Source of the DNA: an uncultured bacterium
Lineage (GTDB): Bacteria; Actinomycetota; Coriobacteriia; Coriobacteriales; Coriobacteriaceae
NCBI GenBank assembly: GCA_905215065.1
Contig: CAJMOF010000030.1
Span: forward strand, 1 to 7,655
Reading direction: 5' to 3'
Length of the DNA stretch: 7,655 nucleotides
Position numbers and translations under genes: made by a program. The notes under the pieces are model-generated. The model was not told where the DNA came from. It did not search any database and saw nothing but the letters and a program-made list of their open reading frames with translations. Positions 4,613-7,655 of the stretch are shown in pieces (position 1 is the first letter of the stretch; every line of letters starts with the position of its first letter).

Positions 4613-6520
4613 ATGGAGTTCAAGCAGATGGAGATGGATGACAACAAACGTAGACGGAATATGATCCTCTACGTGCTCATCGCCTTCGTCGTCTACCTCG
4701 TGCTCTCGACCGTTCTGTTCCCCAACATCGGTCACACGCAGCAGATTACGAAGACCGATTACTCGACGTTTGTCAAAGCGCTCGATAAGAAGAGCGTCAA
4801 CAAGGTCGAGTACAACACGGACGATTACACGATTTATTACACCAAGAAGGGCGAGGACGAGAACATCGCCTACAAGACGACCGGTGTGCCGAATGATGCG
4901 GGTTTTACCGATCGCGTGCTTGAATCCGGTGCGTCCCTGGAATCGGTCGTTCCCGACAAGAACTCGGGTTTGATGACCTACTACCTGCTCACCCTCATTC
5001 TTCCCATGGCGATTTTCTTCCTGATTGGCTGGTGGCTCAACCGCCGCATGAAGAAGGCCATGGGTGATGACGGTCCGTCGATGAACTTTGGCGGCGGTGG
5101 TTTTGGCGGCGGTGGACTGGGCAAGTCCGGCGCGCGCGTGATCGCCTCCAAGGACGTGGGCGTGACCTTTAAGGATGTCGCCGGCCAGGAAGAGGCCAAG
5201 GAGTCCCTCAAGGAGGTCGTCGACTTTCTGGAGAAGCCGCAGCGCTACGAGGAGATCGGCGCCAAACTGCCACGCGGTGCTCTCCTTGTCGGCCCTCCGG
5301 GTACCGGTAAAACCCTGCTCGCCAAGGCTGTGGCCGGCGAGGCGGGCGTGCCGTTCTTTAGTATTTCTGGTTCTGAGTTTGTTGAGATGTTCGTTGGCCG
5401 CGGCGCCGCTAAGGTTCGCGATCTGTTTAAGCAGGCCAAGGAAAAGGCCCCGTGCATCGTGTTTATCGACGAGATCGATACCATCGGTAAGAAGCGCGAT
5501 GGCGGCGGCTTTAGTGGCAACGACGAGCGCGAACAGACGCTCAACCAGCTGTTGACCGAGATGGACGGCTTCGATAACCACAAGGGTATCGTCGTTCTTG
5601 CTGCTACCAACCGTCCCGACAGCCTTGACCCGGCCCTGCTGCGCCCCGGTCGTTTTGACCGTCGCATCCCCGTTGAGCTGCCCGACCTGACCGGACGTAA
5701 GAACATCCTCGAGCTGCATGCAAAGAGCGTGAAGACGGAGCCGCCGATCGACCTGACCGCGATTGCCCGCGCCACGCCCGGTGCCTCGGGCGCCGACCTG
5801 GCCAACATCATCAACGAGGGCGCGCTGCGTGCCGTCCGCGAGGGTCGCAAGCGCGCGACTCAGGATGACTTTGAGGAGTCGGTGGAGGTCGTCATCGCCG
5901 GCCAGCAGCGTAAGTCCACGGTTCTGTCCGACCACGAGAAACAGGTCGTGTCCTATCACGAGATCGGCCATGCCATCGTTGCCGCCCGCCAGAAGGGTTC
6001 TGCGCCGGTTACCAAGATCACCATCGTGCCGCGTACGAGCGGTGCTCTGGGCTACACCATGCAGGTCGAGGAGGATGAGCGCTTCCTGACCACGCGCCAG
6101 GAAGTCCTGGACAAGCTCGCTGTCTATTGCGGTGGCCGTGCAGCCGAGGAGCTTATCTTTGGCGAGATGACGACCGGTGCCGCCAACGATATCGAGCAGG
6201 CCACCAAGCTCGCCCGCAACATGGTGACGCGCTTTGGCATGTCCGATGAGTTTGGCATGATGGCGCTTGGTACCGTTCAGAATGCGTACCTCAACCAGGA
6301 TACGTCGCTCACCTGCGCCCCCGGTACGGCCGAACGCGTGGACGCGATAGTCGCCAAGCTGATCGAGGATGCGCACGACCGCGCTCTGCAGATCCTCAAG
6401 GAGAACAAGTTTAAGCTCCATGAGCTGGCTCGTTATCTGTACAAGAAGGAGACGATCACGGGCGAGGAGTTCATGAATCTCCTCACGCGCGAGAATCCGC
6501 TGATGCCAAAGCAGCAGTAA
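4613..6520 (+). CDS. ftsH: ATP-dependent zinc metalloprotease FtsH
   Basis: A membrane-anchored hexameric AAA+ protease that extracts and degrades misfolded membrane proteins and regulatory substrates. The protein is 635 aa, a normal length. Order: TM1 (about 18-36); extracytoplasmic domain (about 43-118); TM2 (about 121-142); Gly-rich linker (157-170); Walker A GPPGTGKT (227-234); pore loop MFVG (259-262); Walker B IVFIDEID (282-289); second region of homology with arginine fingers R347 and R350; zinc site HEIGH (449-453); and the third zinc ligand D526 in ANDIEQAT. The usual HEAGH is HEIGH here, and the common GVGAS after the pore loop is GRGAA; I recall both variants from clostridial-type homologues. 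The start is uncertain: 4613 has no Shine-Dalgarno, while an in-frame ATG at 4628 has GGAG (4615-4618) 9 nt upstream and would give a protein five residues shorter. The gene appears monocistronic or leaks into the gene downstream. Confidence 0.97.
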   Translation: MEFKQMEMDDNKRRRNMILYVLIAFVVYLVLSTVLFPNIGHTQQITKTDYSTFVKALDKKSVNKVEYNTDDYTIYYTKKGEDENIAYKTTGVPNDAGFTDRVLESGASLESVVPDKNSGLMTYYLLTLILPMAIFFLIGWWLNRRMKKAMGDDGPSMNFGGGGFGGGGLGKSGARVIASKDVGVTFKDVAGQEEAKESLKEVVDFLEKPQRYEEIGAKLPRGALLVGPPGTGKTLLAKAVAGEAGVPFFSISGSEFVEMFVGRGAAKVRDLFKQAKEKAPCIVFIDEIDTIGKKRDGGGFSGNDEREQTLNQLLTEMDGFDNHKGIVVLAATNRPDSLDPALLRPGRFDRRIPVELPDLTGRKNILELHAKSVKTEPPIDLTAIARATPGASGADLANIINEGALRAVREGRKRATQDDFEESVEVVIAGQQRKSTVLSDHEKQVVSYHEIGHAIVAARQKGSAPVTKITIVPRTSGALGYTMQVEEDERFLTTRQEVLDKLAVYCGGRAAEELIFGEMTTGAANDIEQATKLARNMVTRFGMSDEFGMMALGTVQNAYLNQDTSLTCAPGTAERVDAIVAKLIEDAHDRALQILKENKFKLHELARYLYKKETITGEEFMNLLTRENPLMPKQQ

Positions 6521-6541
6521 TACTGGTTGCGCAGTGTCTAT

Positions 6542-6578
6542 CGCCCCATTTGAGTGTCCATCTCAAATGGGGCGTTTT
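6542..6578 (+). terminator. Strong intrinsic terminator after ftsH
   Basis: A perfect 13-bp stem (6542-6554 with 6562-6574; left arm CGCCCCATTTGAG) encloses the 7-nt loop TGTCCAT and is followed at once by TTTT (6575-6578). It begins 21 bp after the ftsH stop. The T-run is short, so some read-through is plausible. The next gene's ribosome binding site begins only 4 bp after it. Confidence 0.9.
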
Positions 6579-6582
6579 GCGT

Positions 6583-6590
6583 GGGGAGAG
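6583..6590 (+). promoter_or_regulatory. Ribosome binding site deciding the DUF523 start
   Basis: GGGGAGAG lies 6 nt before the ATG at 6597. The reading frame is open further upstream to a GTG at 6534 and an ATG at 6567, but those starts fall in or before the terminator hairpin and would add residues absent from the family. Confidence 0.8.
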
Positions 6591-6596
6591 TTGAAT

Positions 6597-7058
6597 ATGA
6601 AAATCGTGGTAAGTGCCTGCTTGATGGGCGAGAGCTGCAAGTATAACGGGCTCGATAACTACCATCGCGAGCTGGTCGAAGCGTGCGAATGCACGGGGAC
6701 CGAGGTACTCTTGGTGTGCCCTGAGGTCTTTGGCGGCCTGCCCACGCCGCGCAAGCCGTCCGAGATTGTGAACGGCGAGGTCCGTACCTGCGAGGGCGTC
6801 TCGATCGATCGCGAGTTTCGCCTGGGCGCAGAGCGCGCACTCGATATGTGCGAGCAGGCGGGCGGCCCGTCCGAAATCGCTGCGTGCATCCTTCAAGATC
6901 GTAGTCCCTCGTGCGGTGCGGGTCTCATCTACGACGGAACGTTCAGCGGTACGCTCACTGCGGGCAACGGTGTTTTTGTCGACCTACTGCTGCACCACGG
7001 GTATCGTGTGATTCCCGCAAGTGAGTTCGACCCCAGCATACTGGAACATTGTCCATAG
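6597..7058 (+). CDS. DUF523 / TudS-like small cysteine-rich protein
   Basis: A 153-aa cytosolic protein of the DUF523 family. Signatures in order: VVSACLMGESCKYNG (4-18), LLVCPEVFGGLPTPRKPSEI (38-57), a DREFRLGAERAL segment (71-82), CILQDRSPSCG (97-107) and IYDGTFSG (111-118). Cysteines C8, C41 and C106 sit in the three most conserved motifs. In TudS, a characterised DUF523 thiouracil desulfidase, equivalently spaced cysteines hold a [4Fe-4S] cluster, as I recall, so a related iron-sulfur desulfidase role is possible but not shown. It lies 76 bp after ftsH with an intrinsic terminator between. Its last few codons overlap, on the opposite strand, the end of a recombinase remnant, so the C-terminus may have been altered by a rearrangement. 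Family assignment is firm; function is inference. Confidence 0.9.
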   Translation: MKIVVSACLMGESCKYNGLDNYHRELVEACECTGTEVLLVCPEVFGGLPTPRKPSEIVNGEVRTCEGVSIDREFRLGAERALDMCEQAGGPSEIAACILQDRSPSCGAGLIYDGTFSGTLTAGNGVFVDLLLHHGYRVIPASEFDPSILEHCP

Positions 7059-7272
7059 CACTCGAACCCAACACTTCCTCACGGGTGACCGTTTTGGCAT
7101 CATCCGTGAAGTTTATATTGAGTACGACCCGGTCATCAAAGACGTAGACCGAGTTGACAGGCACGTACCCAGGTAGCCCCTCCCCGCGGCCCTCGCGCAG
7201 GAACGCGTACACGGCCCTCCCGTCTCTTGCGCCCCTCCCGGAACTGTCCACATCAGTGTAGTCAATCCAGTC
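7042..7272 (-). pseudogene. C-terminal remnant of a large serine recombinase
   Basis: The minus strand encodes about 77 residues beginning near DWIDYTDVDSSG and ending EEVLGSSAMDNVP. The segment VPVNSVYVFDDRVVLNINF followed by TDDAKTVTREEV resembles the extreme C-terminus of large serine recombinases of the resolvase/integrase type, which often end with a (V/I)(Y/F)V(Y/F)DD-(R/K)VV-x-x-NF pattern followed by KT(I/V)-x-x-EEV. The catalytic N-terminal domain is absent; the sequence to the right is IS3 transposase DNA on the other strand. The frame has no stop of its own here and runs into antisense DUF523 codons, so it is a fragment. The family call rests on a short tail and is moderate. Confidence 0.5.
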
Positions 7273-7493
7273 CGCCAAGGGCTGCGGCCCGGACAACGCG
7301 GCGATGGAGGGCTTCTTCGGCCTGCTCAAGAAGGAGTTCTGGCACGGCAGGGACTGGTCGGACTGGACCCCCCGCCCGCTTCATCGAGGAGCTCGGGGGC
7401 TGGATCGGCCGATACAATACGGAGAGGCGCAGCGATGCGCTCGGTGGCCGCACGCCGGCCGAGTTCCGCTCCGCGCTGGGAAGGGCCGCGTAA
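7271..7493 (+). pseudogene. IS3-family transposase (OrfB) C-terminal fragment, frameshifted
   Basis: Only the last part of the integrase-core transposase is present. The first frame reads SAKGCGPDNAAMEGFFGLLK and then KEFWHGRDWSDWTP. E in AMEGFF is the third residue of the DDE triad, with Lys seven residues on, as usual. The match then moves one frame: ARFIEELGGWIGRYNTERR, then LGGRTPAEFRSALG, to a TAA at 7491-7493. The shift falls in a run of six Cs (7368-7373); five Cs would restore W-T-P-A-R-F. The first two catalytic Asp residues, OrfA and the left end are missing, and an in-frame stop (7259-7261) precedes the fragment. It cannot be an active transposase. Confidence 0.88.
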
Positions 7494-7607
7494 CGGTCCA
7501 AGAAATCGTCCGCCGTCCCCATTCTTGCCCCTTTGGGACGGCTTCTTGTTGGGGCGCGCCTGCCCCGGACCCTGCTAGGAACGAGTGTAGCAAACTGGAA
7601 TTTTAAA
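7494..7607. other. Non-coding tail after the IS3 fragment, with hairpin
   Basis: Probably the right end of the IS3 element and its junction, but without the left end I cannot identify the terminal inverted repeat. GCCGTCCC (7512-7519) and GGGACGGC (7535-7542) form a perfect 8-bp stem around a 15-nt loop, followed by TTCTTGTT. This could be a weak terminator for the transposase. From about 7590 the sequence becomes AT-rich, which suggests the boundary with different DNA. Confidence 0.4.
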
Positions 7608-7655
7608 TTAGTCTTTGCAAATAACCTTTGAACCTTCACCATCAATTACAATTCC
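7608..7655 (-). CDS. Possible 3' end of a minus-strand gene entering from the right
   Basis: Read on the minus strand from the window edge, the last 15 codons are open (GIVIDGEGSKVICKD) and end in TAA. Base composition is strikingly low in GC (7601-7655 is 29% by hand count), unlike anything else in the window. Fifteen open codons are weak evidence and the family cannot be recognised. The alternative is plain AT-rich intergenic DNA. Confidence 0.2.
   Translation of the reverse strand, partial: GIVIDGEGSKVICKD

Noticed and set aside
4274..6421. 715-codon open frame antisense to ftsH
   Set aside because: It runs across a fully conserved ftsH and part of the adenosyltransferase gene, has no recognisable domains, and is typical of GC-rich antisense frames with few stops.
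6534..6596. Longer DUF523 protein starting at GTG 6534 or ATG 6567
   Set aside because: These starts lie before or inside the terminator hairpin, lack a Shine-Dalgarno, and add residues not seen in the family.
7360..7380. Programmed frameshift in the IS3 transposase
   Set aside because: IS3 elements do frameshift, but between OrfA and OrfB, not near the end of the catalytic core. The fragment is truncated anyway, so decay or a sequencing error is simpler.

Overview
The window looks like chromosomal DNA from a high-GC gut actinobacterium of the Coriobacteriia, most likely Collinsella or a close relative. This rests on GC-rich codon use, the style of the housekeeping proteins, and a 27-bp repeat family flanking an IS200-like transposase that I associate from memory with Collinsella-type genomes. 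The genus is inference and was not tested by a search.

Left part (1-2964): three same-strand housekeeping or transport genes. These are the 3' part of a dihydrofolate reductase gene (cut by the window edge), a SpoU/TrmH-family RNA 2'-O-ribose methyltransferase, and a MATE-family multidrug/metabolite efflux protein. Gaps of about 110-125 bp separate them and hold candidate terminator and promoter elements, so they look independently transcribed.

Middle (2938-4048): the most interesting part. A REP-associated tyrosine transposase (RAYT, HUH/Y1 family) is bracketed by 27-bp REP-like units in inverted orientation. The left side has two complete units plus a half unit and a variant unit; the right side has two. 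The innermost 48 bp on each side match at 42 of 48 positions as an inverted repeat, and three units can fold into hairpins with identical 19-nt loops. The element fills the gap between two convergent genes almost exactly: the left array begins on the MATE stop codon and the right array ends one base before the stop codon of the corrinoid adenosyltransferase gene. The MATE 3' end, including its stop codon and the first bases of the repeat, is duplicated in tandem (39 bp, 38 of 39 identical, in frame).

Right-centre (4050-7058): a CobO/BtuR-type corrinoid adenosyltransferase on the minus strand is divergent from ftsH, the membrane AAA+ zinc protease. ftsH ends in a strong intrinsic terminator. 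A small DUF523/TudS-like protein starts only 18 bp after the terminator's T-run, so its expression probably depends on read-through or on an unusual promoter.

Right end (about 7040-7655): a scar of decayed mobile DNA. It holds the C-terminal remnant of a large serine recombinase (minus strand), joined to the C-terminal remnant of an IS3-family transposase (plus strand) that carries a frameshift in a run of six Cs. The sequence then becomes AT-rich and may hold the last codons of a minus-strand gene that begins beyond the window.

The housekeeping genes do not form a single pathway. The window is best read as ordinary core chromosome interrupted by one apparently intact REP/RAYT element and one degraded insertion site.
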